Below, piece after piece: positions 34,826 through 45,254 of a stretch of DNA of 64,000 bases. The notes below the pieces were generated by a model. It saw nothing but the letters and a program-made list of their open reading frames with translations. It had not been told where the DNA came from and ran no database searches. A program made the position numbers and the translations under genes. Origin of the DNA: Paulownia fortunei (taxonomy: Eukaryota > Streptophyta > Magnoliopsida > Lamiales > Paulowniaceae); the NCBI GenBank assembly GCA_019321725.1, contig CM033109.1, positions 10,509,993 through 10,573,992 of the forward strand, written 5' to 3'. The number at the start of each line of letters is the position of its first letter. Within the stretch, counting starts at the first letter, position 1.

Positions 34826-35518
34826 TCACAGACTGAGAGTCAAATTCAATTTGCATTTTTGACCATTGTTCCTGTTGGACCAATCCACATTGGCTAAGGT
34901 TGGATCAGGTTCTGGCATATATGCTAGAAGTTGATCAATCAGCTGGTTAGATATTGGAGCAGAAATAAAGATTCTTCTCGCAGATGGTGAAATAAAATTT
35001 TTTTTCACAGCATGATCTACAAAAGATAGCAAACTATTATAAAAACTATTAACATTAAGAACACCTATAGATTTTTGGTGAATGTTGAGTTGTGCCCAAG
35101 AGACAACTTGGAATAATTCCTCTAGTGTACCAAAACAACCAGGTAGAATGATAAATGCATCCGCATTGTTTAACATGTTAGGCATTCTATCCTGAATATG
35201 TGACACTTTTAGCTCATCTTCAATGGTCATACCTGTGATATTCTGCACTGTTAAAGATTTTGGGATAACTCCCAAAACTTTGATACTTCCTACATAAGCA
35301 GAAATAGCAACACTCCCCATTAACCCCAAACTGTCTCCCCCATATACTAAATGAATTTTTCTCACTATTAAAGTTCTACCAAGGTTATTAGCTGCCCCTA
35401 TAAACTCACCATTTTTTTCAAGATTGGATCCACAAAAAACACAAATGCAATTGAATTTGCGAGTTGAAGAAACTTCCATTTTTTTTAATTTTTTTTCTTT
35501 TGAAAATAAGTTGTGCAA
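34826..35518 (-). CDS. LOG-like: LOG-type cytokinin riboside 5'-monophosphate phosphoribohydrolase carried by a gypsy element
   Basis: A 230-codon uninterrupted minus-strand frame, near the usual LOG length (about 210-230). LOG enzymes release active cytokinin bases from their nucleotides. Landmarks: FCGSN (28-32), YGGDSLGLMG (59-68), VLGVIPKSL (81-89), DRMPNM (110-115, with the conserved Arg), ADAFIILPGCFGTLEE (119-134), SWAQLNIHQK (140-149), SPSARRIFISAP (178-189). The initiator is probably Met14 or nearby (35476-35479), matching the copy 3 start. Most LOG genes contain several introns; none is seen here. Two motif glycines are replaced, giving YGGDS for YGGGS and PGCFGT for PGGxGT; Arg111 and Glu134 remain. 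It lies downstream of pol in the same orientation, and its flanks are shared with copy 3. The fold assignment is strong; activity is doubtful because of the motif changes. Confidence 0.9.
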   Translation of the reverse strand: MHNLFSKEKKLKKMEVSSTRKFNCICVFCGSNLEKNGEFIGAANNLGRTLIVRKIHLVYGGDSLGLMGSVAISAYVGSIKVLGVIPKSLTVQNITGMTIEDELKVSHIQDRMPNMLNNADAFIILPGCFGTLEELFQVVSWAQLNIHQKSIGVLNVNSFYNSLLSFVDHAVKKNFISPSARRIFISAPISNQLIDQLLAYMPEPDPTLANVDWSNRNNGQKCKLNLTLSL

Positions 35519-35710
35519 AAATAAAGTGAGTACAGTGATATTTATTGAGGTGTGAATAGGGAATGCATTTATTGCATGTCTTTTTCTTTTGTCAAAAAGG
35601 TTGAAAATAAGGACACTTACAAAATTTAAAAATTACCTATTTACACATGAATGTACATGTAGTTGTGATTGTGACTCATATCTTCCTCTAGTTTTACATT
35701 CAGTAACGGC
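35519..35710 (-). promoter_or_regulatory. Conserved leader between ORF-A and LOG, copy 1
   Basis: About 190 bp, strongly conserved with 55647-55886 of copy 3. It includes minus-strand CAATAAATATC (35538-35548) roughly 65-75 bases before the LOG start, resembling a TATA element, followed by CACTTTATTTTTGCACAAC. Conservation may only reflect common descent. Whether it is an internal promoter, a splice acceptor region or an inert spacer cannot be told. Confidence 0.3.
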
Positions 35711-36310
35711 TTAAACGTGCTTCCCATCCAGTTTTCTTATAAACTGGCAAACAAGGTCTTTTAATGTCAGATTCCCAAGACTATAAAGCTCATATTCATT
35801 TCAAAAATGATCCCATAAATTAAGAATTGCACATTGTACCAATCCATATGAATGCGTCTCAAGAGTCAATATAATGTGATCTAAAAACTCCTTACTCTGT
35901 CCATTCATAATGAATTTAAGTTTATCTTCTTGATTTTTAGAAACCATTCCTAAAGAACGATATTTTTTGTTGCAATCCATCTAGCACAATTGTGACAAAC
36001 TTTTATTTTTTTCGCCCTTTATTTTTTTGAATATGTACTTTTACCAAAACCAGGCATGTATCTAGTAAGCAAATCTGAAAACTCATGTGAAAACTCACTT
36101 GCTCTTACATTTACTTTAATTATCCATTGTATGTCCCGGGATGCCTTGTGCATAAGGATCCTCAATCTTTCAATCCTGATTTTATAAATTTTCAAAATTG
36201 TATTTTTAGGAAGAAAAAGAAATCGCTTCTTGAGAGTTAAAAAAATATCACCTATTTTGAAAAGAACAAAAAAAGAGAATGAGAAAAGCATAGAAAAATT
36301 ATACAAAGAT
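35711..36310 (-). pseudogene. ORF-A of gypsy copy 1: basic, Cys-containing protein of unknown function
   Basis: Minus strand, between integrase and LOG. The first 95 codons (36306-36019) read with GDIFLTLKKRFLFLPKN, RIERLRILMHKASR and HEFSDLLTRYMPGFGKS. After a stop in the lysine-rich segment, another frame gives KVCHNCARW and, past a one-base slip, RSLGMVSKNQEDKLKFIM, LDHIILTLE and VCQFIRKLDGKHV, ending at a TAA at 35711-35713. The same order exists in copy 3. I do not recognise the family. The charged N-terminal half followed by CxxC pairs suggests nucleic-acid or zinc binding, which is inference only. The true start is unclear. Confidence 0.55.
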
Positions 36311-36375
36311 TTCAGTTGTTTGAAAAACTCACAAGTCCGACTTTTATAGCAACGGAGTACTAAGTATATACAACA

Positions 36376-37240
36376 CTAATCATAATAAGGGTTAGAAAGA
36401 AAAGGAATTTCTTCTTGTGAAAATTGATTTTCTAGAAATGGTTTAACTCTTTGTCCATTTACTTTGAATATGTTACCATTTCTAGGATTTTTAATGTCAA
36501 TCGCCCCATAAGGATATACTTTTTTTATAATAAAAGGACCACTCCACCTTGATCTCAATTATTCAGGAAACAAATGCAATCAAGAATTATAAAGAAAAAC
36601 CTTTTGACCAACCTCAAATATTTTTCTTGAAATTTTATTATCATGAAAATCTTTGACTTGCTTTATAAATTTTAGAATTCTCATATGCATCATTTCTCAG
36701 TTCTTGAAATTTATTGATTTGCAATTTGCGTAATTTTGAATCTTCATCAATGTTGAAGTTAAACATTTTGATTGTCCAATAAGCTTTATGTTCAAGTTTA
36801 ACAGGTAAATAACAAGGTTTTTTATAAACTATCCTATAAGGAGACATGTCTGATGATGTTTTGAAAGCAGTTCTATATGCCCAAAGTGTATCGGTAAGCC
36901 TAAGAGATCAATCTTTACGATTTGGGTTAATTATTTTCTCCAAATTTTGTTTTATCTCCCTATTTGCAAGTTCAACTCGTCTATTTGTCATGCTTCTGAA
37001 TGACAAAATTTGACAATATTACATATCTCATTGTCAAGCACACATCTTCGAAAGATTTGATCCGGACAATATTTGAAAAGGTATGCATCATCCCAATAAA
37101 AAATTTTAACCTCAGTCAAAAACTTCTTTTTGTCTTGAGAGTTTCAATGCGATGACATCTTTTCTGTCACAAGAAAATTAACAATGTCAGCAAACTAAAG
37201 TAAAATAGAAATATTAAATAGTTGTTCATCAAAGAAAGTG
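36376..37240 (-). pseudogene. Integrase of gypsy copy 1, core deleted
   Basis: Minus strand. The zinc-finger region is partly left (FRRCVLDNEICN, VKFCHSEA near 37000), then jumps directly to RVELANREIK. By comparison with copy 3 about 470 bp, with two of the three catalytic residues, are gone. The join lies in a short CAAATAGAC-like match (near 36985), suggesting microhomology. The C-terminal part is fair: [52 protein letters not shown] and [14 protein letters not shown]. Several stops are present. Confidence 0.87.
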
Positions 37241-37725
37241 TCATTAATATATGGGGTTTGAAATGAGTCATCACAAACAAGTCTCGACAAATGATTAGCC
37301 ACTACATTCTCTACTCTCTTTTTATCTCGAATAGTAATATTAAATTCCTAAAGTAAGAGAATCCACCTAATCAATCTTAGTTTAGTATCTTTTTTTGACA
37401 AAAGATATTTTAAAGTTGCATGATCACTGAAAACAACAATTGGTGAGCCAAGAAGATAAGATCGAAATTTGTCCAATGCAAAAACTACATCAAGTAATTC
37501 TTTTTCAGTTGTTGCATAATTCAATTGAGCACTATTTAAAATTTTACTTGCATAGTAAATAACATATGCTTTCTTATCTTTTCTTTGTCCCAAGACAGCT
37601 CCAACAGCATAATCACTAGCATCACATATTATTTCAAAAGATAAAGTCCAATCTAGAGGCTGCATGATTGGAGCACACGTAAGCATGCTTTTCAGCTTAA
37701 CAAAAGTATTTTCACAGTTTTCAGT
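37241..37725 (-). pseudogene. RNase H of gypsy copy 1
   Basis: Minus strand. A 112-codon open piece contains [20 protein letters not shown] (first catalytic Asp), [21 protein letters not shown] (the catalytic Glu region) and [16 protein letters not shown], the gypsy RNase H signature in order. A stop then precedes [10 protein letters not shown]. The active-site residues visible here are intact. Confidence 0.87.
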
Positions 37726-38865
37726 CTATTCAAAAATAGTGTTTTTTGTTATAAAATTACACAAAGGTTTAGATATTATACTAAAATCTTTGATAAATCT
37801 TCTATAAAAAACAGCATGTCCTAAAAATGATCTAACCTCCTTCACAGTCTTTGGTGTTGTTAAATTGGCAATTAACTCAATTTTAGATTTGTCAACCTCA
37901 ATACCTTCTGATGAAATAATGTGTCCAAGAACAATACTAGTTGTTACCATGAAGTGACATTTCTCCCAATTGAGCACAAGATTCTTTTCTTCACACCTGA
38001 TCAAAATCTTTTCTAAATTAGATAAGCAATCATCAAATGAATTACCAAAAATGGAAAAATCATCCATGAAGACTTCAAGAAAATATTCAACCATGTCACT
38101 AAAAATACTAAGCATGTATCGTTGGAATGTAGCTGGTGCATTACATAATCTAAAAGGTATCATTTGATATACAAAAGTACCAAAAGGACATGTAAAAGTT
38201 GTTTTCTCTTAATCTTCAAGTGCAATTACAATTTGATTATACCCAGAATATCTATCTAAAAAATAATAAAATTCGTATCCCATAACTCTTTCTAAAATTT
38301 GATCCATGAAAGGTAATGAAAAATGATTTTTTTTAGTAACTGAGTTAAGTTTCCTATAGTCGATGCACATTCGCCAACCAGTAACAGTCCTAGTTAGAAT
38401 TAATTCATTATTCTCATTCTTGACTATATTAACTCTAGATTTCTTAGGTACAACTTGAGTAGGACTTACCCATTCGCTATTAGAAATAGAATAAATGATT
38501 CTATTATCTAAGAGTTTAATGACTTCATTTCTCACTACTTCTTTCATATTAGGATATAGCATTCATTGCATTTCTCTAGAAGGTTTAGCATTTTCCTCTA
38601 GATAGATGTTATGTGTGCAAATGAAAGGATTAATACCTTTAATATCAGCAATGATCCATCCTAAAGCATTCTTATGCATTTTCAGAGTTTCGATCAACTT
38701 ACCTTCTTAAGATGCATCGAGTTTAGAAGAAATTATTACTGAAAAAGTCTCATTTTCACCCAAGAAAGAGTATTTCAAATTAACTGGCAAATATTTCAAA
38801 TCTACCACGAGAGCTTTAATACTTGATGGAATAGATTTTACTATTGAAGATGAAAGTTCTTCGAA
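37726..38865 (-). pseudogene. Reverse transcriptase and linker of gypsy copy 1
   Basis: Minus strand. The linker contains a VDLKYLPVNLKYSFLGENE-like segment (38740-38820). RT runs from MKEVVRNEVIKLLDNRIIYS through GWRMCIDYRKLNSVTKKNHF, FLDRYSGYNQI, FGTFVYQMIPFRLCNAPATF and VFMDDFSIFGN, with catalytic FMDD at 38059-38070, to GHAVFYRRFIKDFSII. There are two long open pieces (38562-38209 and 38163-37726) separated by a single stop after IALED. Confidence 0.9.
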
Positions 38866-40260
38866 CCCCTAATTTCCATGGTTTAAACTCTGAAATCTCT
38901 TACTTGCATTTAAAAGAATTTGATGAGGTATGTGCTACTTTTTTATGATCAAACCTATACAAATAAGATTATTAAGTTCAAATTATTTTCTTTTTATTTA
39001 AAAGATAAGGCAAAAACTTACCTTAATACTTTAAAATCTAGGTCAATTGGCACTTGGCAAGAAATGCAAGCTGAATTTTAGAAAAAATTCTTTCCAACTA
39101 ATAAAACTAATGTTTTGAAAAGACAAATCCAAAACTTCTCTCAAAATTCTAATGAAACTTTCTTTCAATATTAGGAATGATTTAAAAATTTGTTGAATTC
39201 ATGCCCACATCATGGTTTGAAAAATGATGCATAATTAGTTTATTTTATAAAGGTTTAACTCGTGAAACAAAATAATTTGTTGAAACAATGTGTAATAGTG
39301 AGTTTCTTGATAAAAAAACCTAATAAAGACCTAGAATATCTAGACCATTTGGTAGAAAACTCTCAATTATAGCATAGTGTTAATTCTTTCGAAGGTTCTA
39401 TTAGATCTAAACTTACTAATAGTAATAAAGAAAACTATTATCTTAGTCAAGAAAATGATCTAAATGCTAGGATTGTTAGTTTAATAAAAAAAGTTGAATC
39501 CATGGAACTTAAAAAAGTTAAGGAAATAAAATGTGCAAGAGAAAGAAGTTTGTAGTAATTGTAAACTTATGGGGCACTCCACCAATGAATGTATAAATAT
39601 TCCAGTATAAGCAAATTTCATGAACACATTCAAAGCTTTTTTATTCTCCATATTCTGAAACTTACAATCCATAATGGAGAAATCATCACAATTTTAGTTG
39701 GTGAGATGATAATCATGCTCAACCGCTACATTCACAAAAGCCACCAAACTTTTCTTCTTATCGAGCTCCACATACAAAATCCCTTGAGGTGACTTTGCAA
39801 GTATTTTTTCATGAACAAACAAACAATAATAATCAAAATTCACAAGCCATCAATGAGATCAAAATTACACTTTCAACACTAACTGTCTCTTTGCGCACTT
39901 AGGAAAAAGGTAAGCTTTCAGCTCAACCTCAACCTAATCCTTCCACTCAGTGTTATATTTCTTCTTCAGGTGAAAATTTAGCCAAGGAGGCTAATTTGGT
40001 CACTACTCTTTCAAGTGGAAAGGTTGTTGACAAGACTATTCATCCCAAGGAAAAAAATTCTTATCCACCTTCATGAATGAATAATGAAAATAATGTTGAC
40101 AATGAAAGTAAGTTTAATGAAGGTAAATGTGAAAATGATGAAAAAAAATATTCACCTCCAACACCTTTTCTTCAAAAATTGCAACCAACTTAGAAATTAA
40201 ACTCAAATTCTGAAATCTATGAACTTTTTCAACAATTCAAGATTAATATTCCATTGTTAG
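38866..40260 (+). pseudogene. gag of gypsy copy 2
   Basis: Broken plus-strand frames contain ISTWQEMQAEF (near 39045), KFFPTNKT, a degraded YEGLTRET region near 39250, and a zinc knuckle of the form C-x2-C-x4-H-x4-C near 39548-39590 in another frame. The region after the knuckle (39600-40200) parallels 50690-51300 of copy 3, including STLTVSLR and TLSSGKVVDKTIHPK. Many stops and shifts. Confidence 0.8.
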
Positions 40261-41290
40261 ATACAATCAAACAAGTTCCTTCTTATGCCAAATTTTTGAA
40301 AGATTTATGTACAATCAACAGAAAACATCTGGTATAAAAGAATGTATTTTTAACTAAAAGTGTTAGTTCAATCATTTAATAATTCACTCTACCCAAGTAC
40401 AAAGATCCAGGTTGTCCAACCATTTCATGTACTATAGGAAACACAAAAATAAAGCATGCTTTGCTTGATCTTGATGCTTGTGTAAATCTTCTACCTTTCT
40501 CATTTTATAAACAATTAGGTTTGACAGAACTTCAAACAACTTTTGTTGTACTCCAACTAGCTGGCCGTTCAATTAAAGTTTCAAAGGAGTAGTAGATGAT
40601 GAGTTGGTACAAATTGATAAGTTTTACTTTCTAGTGAATTTCATTATTTTGGACATACAGCCTATTGCACACACACATACATAGATTCCTATCATTTTGA
40701 GTCGTCCTTTTCTTACAACTTCAAATGCTTTGATCAATTACAGGAATGATATTTTGAAGTTGTTGTTTGGAAATATTAATTTGGAATTAAATGTGTTTAA
40801 TATTTGTAAGCAACCTGCAAAAGATATCAAAGCACATGAAGTGGATTCAATCGAGGAACTTGTTCATGAATATTTTACTACAGCTAATTCTTTAGATCCT
40901 TTGGAGACTTATTTTGAAAGTGAAAGTATTTATAAAAAGACACATTCTAATACTCTCTCTGAATTTTCACAAGTACAAGAAAAATATTTTTGGAAGCCAA
41001 GGTTTAGAAAAATCTCATCATCGACAGTATAATCTCTTCTATCATGTATTAAAGCTCCTGTAATTGATTAGAAATATTTGCCATTTGATTTGAAATACTC
41101 TTTTTTGGGTGAGAATGAGACTTTTTCAGTAATAATTTCTTTCAAACTTGATGCATCCCAAGAAGGTAAGTTGATCGAAACTCTGAAAATACATAAGAAT
41201 GCTTTAGGATAGACCATTGTTGACATTAAAGATATTAGTACTTTAATTTGCACACATAGCATATATCTAGAGGAAAATTCTAAACCTTCT
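40261..41290 (+). pseudogene. Protease and linker of gypsy copy 2
   Basis: DPGCPTISCTIGNTKI leads to LLDLDACVNLLPF, the active-site position where the usual DLGAS has become DLDAC, which would abolish catalysis. LSRPFLTTSNALINYRND is the second protease block, and a 111-codon open piece (40697-41032) covers it and the linker. An (AC)n insertion (40669-40681) near LFWTYS is absent from copy 3. Confidence 0.82.
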
Positions 41291-42620
41291 AGAGAGATGC
41301 AACGAATCCATTAAACTCTTAGATAATGGAATCATTTATCATATTTCTGATAGCAAAATGGATAAACCCTACTCAAGTTGTACCTAAGAAATATGGAGTT
41401 ACTGTAGTCAAGAATGAGAATGATTAATTAATTCCAACTAGAACTGTTAGTGATTGGTGAATTTGCATTGACTAAAGAAATCTCAATTCAATTACTAGAA
41501 AAGATCATTTTCCACTACCCTTCATGGATCAAATCTTAGAAAGATTTGCGGGACATGAATATTACTACTTCTCATATGGATATTTTGGGTATAATCAAAT
41601 TTCAATTGCACTTGAAGATCAAGAGAAAATAACTTTTACATGTTTTTTTTGGTACTTTTGTATATCAAATTATGTTTTTTCGATTATGTAATACACCAGC
41701 TACATTCCAATGATGCATGCTTAGTATTTTTAGTGACATGATTGAATGTTTTCTTGAGCTGATGATTTTTCTATTTTTGGTAATTCATTTGATAATTGTT
41801 TGTCTAATTTAGAAAATGTATTGATCAGGTATGAAGAAAATAACATTGCACTCAATTGGGAGAAATGTCATTTCATTGTAACAACTGGTATTGTTTTTGG
41901 ACATATTATTTTGTCAAAAGGTATTGATGTAGACAAATCTAAAATTAAATTAATTACCAATTTGTTAATACCAAAGTCTGTGGAAGAGGTAAGATTATTT
42001 TTAGGGCATGCAGGTGTTTACAAAAGATTTATCAAAGATTTTAGTATAATATCTAAACCTTTGAGTAATCTTCTAAAAAAAGACACTATATTTGAATGGA
42101 CTGAAAATTGTAAAAATACTTTTGTTAAACTTAAAAGCATGCTTATATCTGCTCTAATCATGCAGCCTCCAGATTGGACTTTACCTTTTGAAATAATGTG
42201 TAGTGCTAATGACTAAGCTGTTGGAGCTGTCTTAGGATAAAGAAAAGATAAAAAAATCATATATTATTTACTATGAAAGTAAAACTCTAAATAGTGCTCA
42301 ATTGAATTATTCAACAACTGAAAAATAATTCTTTACTATAGCTTTTGCATTAAACAAATTTAGATTTTATCTTCTTGACTCACTAGTTGTTGTTTTCAGT
42401 GATCATGCAGCTTTGAAATATCTTTTGTCAAAAAAAATGCCAAACCTAGATTGATTAGTTGGATTTTCTTATTCAAAGAATTCAACATTACGATTCGAGA
42501 TAAGAAAGGAGTTGAGAATGTGGTGGTTGATCATTTGTCGAGACTTGTTTATGATGACTCAATTCATATCAAACCTATTAATGACATTTTTCCTGATGAA
42601 CAACTATTTAATGTTTATAT
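41291..42620 (+). pseudogene. RT and RNase H of gypsy copy 2
   Basis: RT blocks are recognisable but badly broken (41330-41760). A short deletion near 41757 removes bases of the FMDD active site. A 138-codon open stretch (41800-42216) runs from the RT thumb through HAGVYKRFIKDFSIISKPLS to the start of RNase H (PFEIMCSAND). The rest of RNase H has frameshifts. Encoded enzymes are inactive. Confidence 0.83.
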
Positions 42621-43905
42621 TTTACCTTAGTTTGCTGACATTGTTGATTTTCTTGTGACAGGAAAGATGTTATCACATTGGAAATCCCAAGACAAAAAAA
42701 AGTTTTTAACTGAGGTGAAAAACTTTTATTGGGACGATCCATACCTATTCAAATATTATCCTAATCAAATATTTCGAAGATGCGTACCTGAAAATGAGAT
42801 AGGTAATATTATTAAATTTTGTCATTCAAAAACATGTGGTGGTTACTTTTTGGCAAAGAAAACTATTGCAAAGATCTTGTAATATAGATTTTATTGGCCA
42901 ACTCTTTTCAATGACACTTAAAAATTCTGCAAAAGTTGTGAAAATTGTCAAAAGTTAGGGTCGAAACATAATGCCCCTACATCCTATCCTAGTGATTGAA
43001 ATCTTTGATTGTTGGGATATTGACTTCATTGAACTATTTTCATTATCATTTGATTTTCTTTATAGATTAGTCCCATAGATTATATCTCAAAATGGATCGA
43101 GGCAATTCCTTGTCAAAATAATAATCACAAAATAGTGATAAAATTTTTGAAAGAAAATATTTTAAGTTGATTTAGAATTCCTCGATTCATTATCAGTGAT
43201 GGTGGAAAATATTTTTGTAACAAAGTTTTTGGTACTTTAATGAGAAAATATGAAATCATACATAAAGTTGCAACCCCTTATCACCCTCATACAAATGGAC
43301 AAGTTGAACTTCTAAATAGGGAGATAAAATAAATTTTGAAAAAGACAGTTAATCCAAATCGTAAAGATTGGTCTCATAGACTTATTGATACACTTTGGGC
43401 ATATGAAACTATTTTCAAAGCATCATTAGGTATGTCTCATTATAGGATAGTTTATAGTAAACCTTGTCATTTACCTATTGAACTTGAACATAAAACTTAT
43501 TGACCAATCAAAATGTTTAACTTCAACCTTGATGAAGCTTTAAATTTGCGCAAATTGCAAATCAATGAACTTCAAAAATTGAGAAATGATGCATATGAGA
43601 ATTCTAAAATTCATAAAGTAAGAATCAAAGATTTTCATAATAATAAAATTTCAAGAAAAATATTTGAGGTTGGTCAAAAGGTTTTGCTTTATAATTCTCG
43701 ATTGCATTTATTTTCTAGAAAATTGAGATCAAGGTAGAGTGGTCTTTTTATTGTAAAAAATGTATATCCTTATGGGGAGAATGATATTGAGAATCCTAGA
43801 AATGGTAACGTATTCAAAGTAAATGGAAAAAGACTCAAACCATTTCTAAAAAATCAATTTCCACAAGAGGAAATTCTTTTTCTTTCCAACCCTTGTTATG
43901 ATTAG
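42621..43905 (+). pseudogene. Integrase of gypsy copy 2
   Basis: The zinc region (RRCVPENEIGNIIKFCHSKT; FYWPTLF; KSCENCQKL), core (WDIDFIEL; ISDGGKYFCNKVFG; HPHTNGQVELLNREI with the glutamate kept) and C-terminal module (RKLRSR, VNGKRLKPFL) are all present in order between stops. It is the least deleted integrase of the three copies, yet not translatable. Confidence 0.85.
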
Positions 43906-43979
43906 TATGTGATACTTATTTTCTGTAACTTTATTTATTTTGTAGGCTTTCTTTCTATTTTTTGTCCCATGGATTGTGG

Positions 43980-45238
43980 CATAACTCAAAAGGAGGAGTA
44001 TCTCAATAAACTTCATCGACAGTGGCTCAAACTTTCCTCTATAAGTATCAACATAAGAAGCGGTGCTATAGTACGATTTCATGAATGTTGTTGGGTTAAC
44101 TCCAAAATAACGGCAAGTATGCATAGCATGCGAGCAACGAATTCCAAACTAACTCCAATTACCACATGAACACTCCATTGACCTCAGTTTCACGATGTGT
44201 GTAAAACTCCTGGATGATCCTGGTCGACGTGTTGTGACAGATGTAGATTGATCTGTGTAATGTGTACCATATGCTCTATGGATTGGTTCTACCAACTCTT
44301 GTACTTTTATAATATCTTATCAGGCCATGATTTATTATCCTCCATCATTTGATAACCCTTTGATAGCTGATCAAGAAAATGTTTGACAACATAATGGAAT
44401 GTATATGTACAATAACAGTTATTGGGAGCTATCGAGTACCTTTTAGCATTCCGTTAATGCATTCTGACATATTTGTTGTCATTATGCCACACCGCCATCC
44501 TCCATCGTGAAGAAAAGTCCATTGAGACTTATCTATATTCTCCAAGTATGCATGCGCATCCTTGTTAATACTATTGATTTGTTCTATGACCTTGTCAAAT
44601 TGTCTGATTGTCAATTGTGAATCAACTGTCCAACACAAATCCTTAATGCAATACTCTTGAACCGCTTGTTGAAGTTCAAGGACATGTGCCTTAAGTAAAA
44701 ATAATGCACTCTACTAGCTGGCGTGAAATCTGGTATGTGTTCAATAGCTCCAATTAAGCTACTATGACGATTAGAAGTAAGACACACACATTCAACCCCT
44801 CTGATAAGAAGCCTAGACAACATATGAAGAAACCATCTCCAAGATATAAATATTTCTTTATCAACAACTGCAAAAGCCACAGGCAGAATCTATTGCATCC
44901 ATTCCCACAGCGATCAACATCTTCTGTTTGTACTTTGTGTAAAGATAGATTCCCTCCATACTTATTACTTTGTGGCAAATTTGAAATATATCAATTCATG
45001 GCTTGAATGCTCAGAAAACATATTTCAATATCATATTTTCTAGTAGCTCAGTGCCGATTAGTACCACTCCACAATTGTGTCTGGATTCCATTTTTGTAGA
45101 CCTCCCAGATACTTAGACAACTTTTTTATTGAGTTCTCCCAAGTGCAATAACTATTTCCCCTTACGTGTTTCAAACTATGTCAGGCCTTATGATATAAAA
45201 TTTCATACTGATATTTATATTTCACATTTTGTTAGACA
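43980..45238 (-). pseudogene. MULE transposase, catalytic domain and SWIM zinc finger
   Basis: Minus strand. From 45230: YKYQYEILYHKA and KWNPDT (the region before the DDE core), then AFAVVDKEIFISWRWFLHML, a SNRHSSLIGAIEH segment carrying the conserved RH, HYFYLRHMSLNFNKRFK, TNMSECINGMLK, and a SWIM finger, CSCGNW then CSHAMHTC (near 44110-44175), followed by YFGVNPTTFMKSYYS. This order is standard for plant MuDR-type transposases. Stops and frameshifts are numerous, and the DGTYL-type first catalytic motif is not legible. Confidence 0.87.
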
Positions 45239-45254
45239 CACTACAACAAATACA

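Larger units (their letters stand above)
32821..38865 (-). mobile_element. Athila-like gypsy copy 1, 5'-truncated, carrying a LOG-type gene
   Basis: Minus strand. From 38865 downward: the protease-RT linker, RT, RNase H, an integrase with a core deletion, an ORF of unknown function, a LOG-type ORF, a 1.7 kb untranslated tail and 320 bp of 3' LTR. It is collinear with copy 3 (51960-56640) throughout, and the LTR part matches the start of copy 3's 5' LTR (48005-48330). The 5' LTR, gag and protease are missing; the sequence switches at about 38865 to copy 2 in the opposite orientation. No target duplication can be found because both ends are truncated. Confidence 0.88.
38866..43937 (+). mobile_element. 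Athila-like gypsy copy 2, truncated at both ends
   Basis: Plus strand, the same family as copies 1 and 3. It starts inside gag at CCTAATTTCCATGG (matching 49947) and runs through protease, RT, RNase H and integrase to about 43937, shortly after the integrase stop, where it abuts MULE sequence. Both LTRs and everything beyond pol are absent, so it cannot be said whether it carried LOG. Confidence 0.87.

Noticed and set aside
34826..35518. Ordinary host LOG gene that happens to lie near a retroelement
   Set aside because: The same gene with the same flanks lies inside the AATGA-bounded copy 3, in the same position after pol, so it is element cargo.
44764..45006. 80-codon plus-strand frame
   Set aside because: It is antisense to the MULE transposase catalytic region and shows no independent support.
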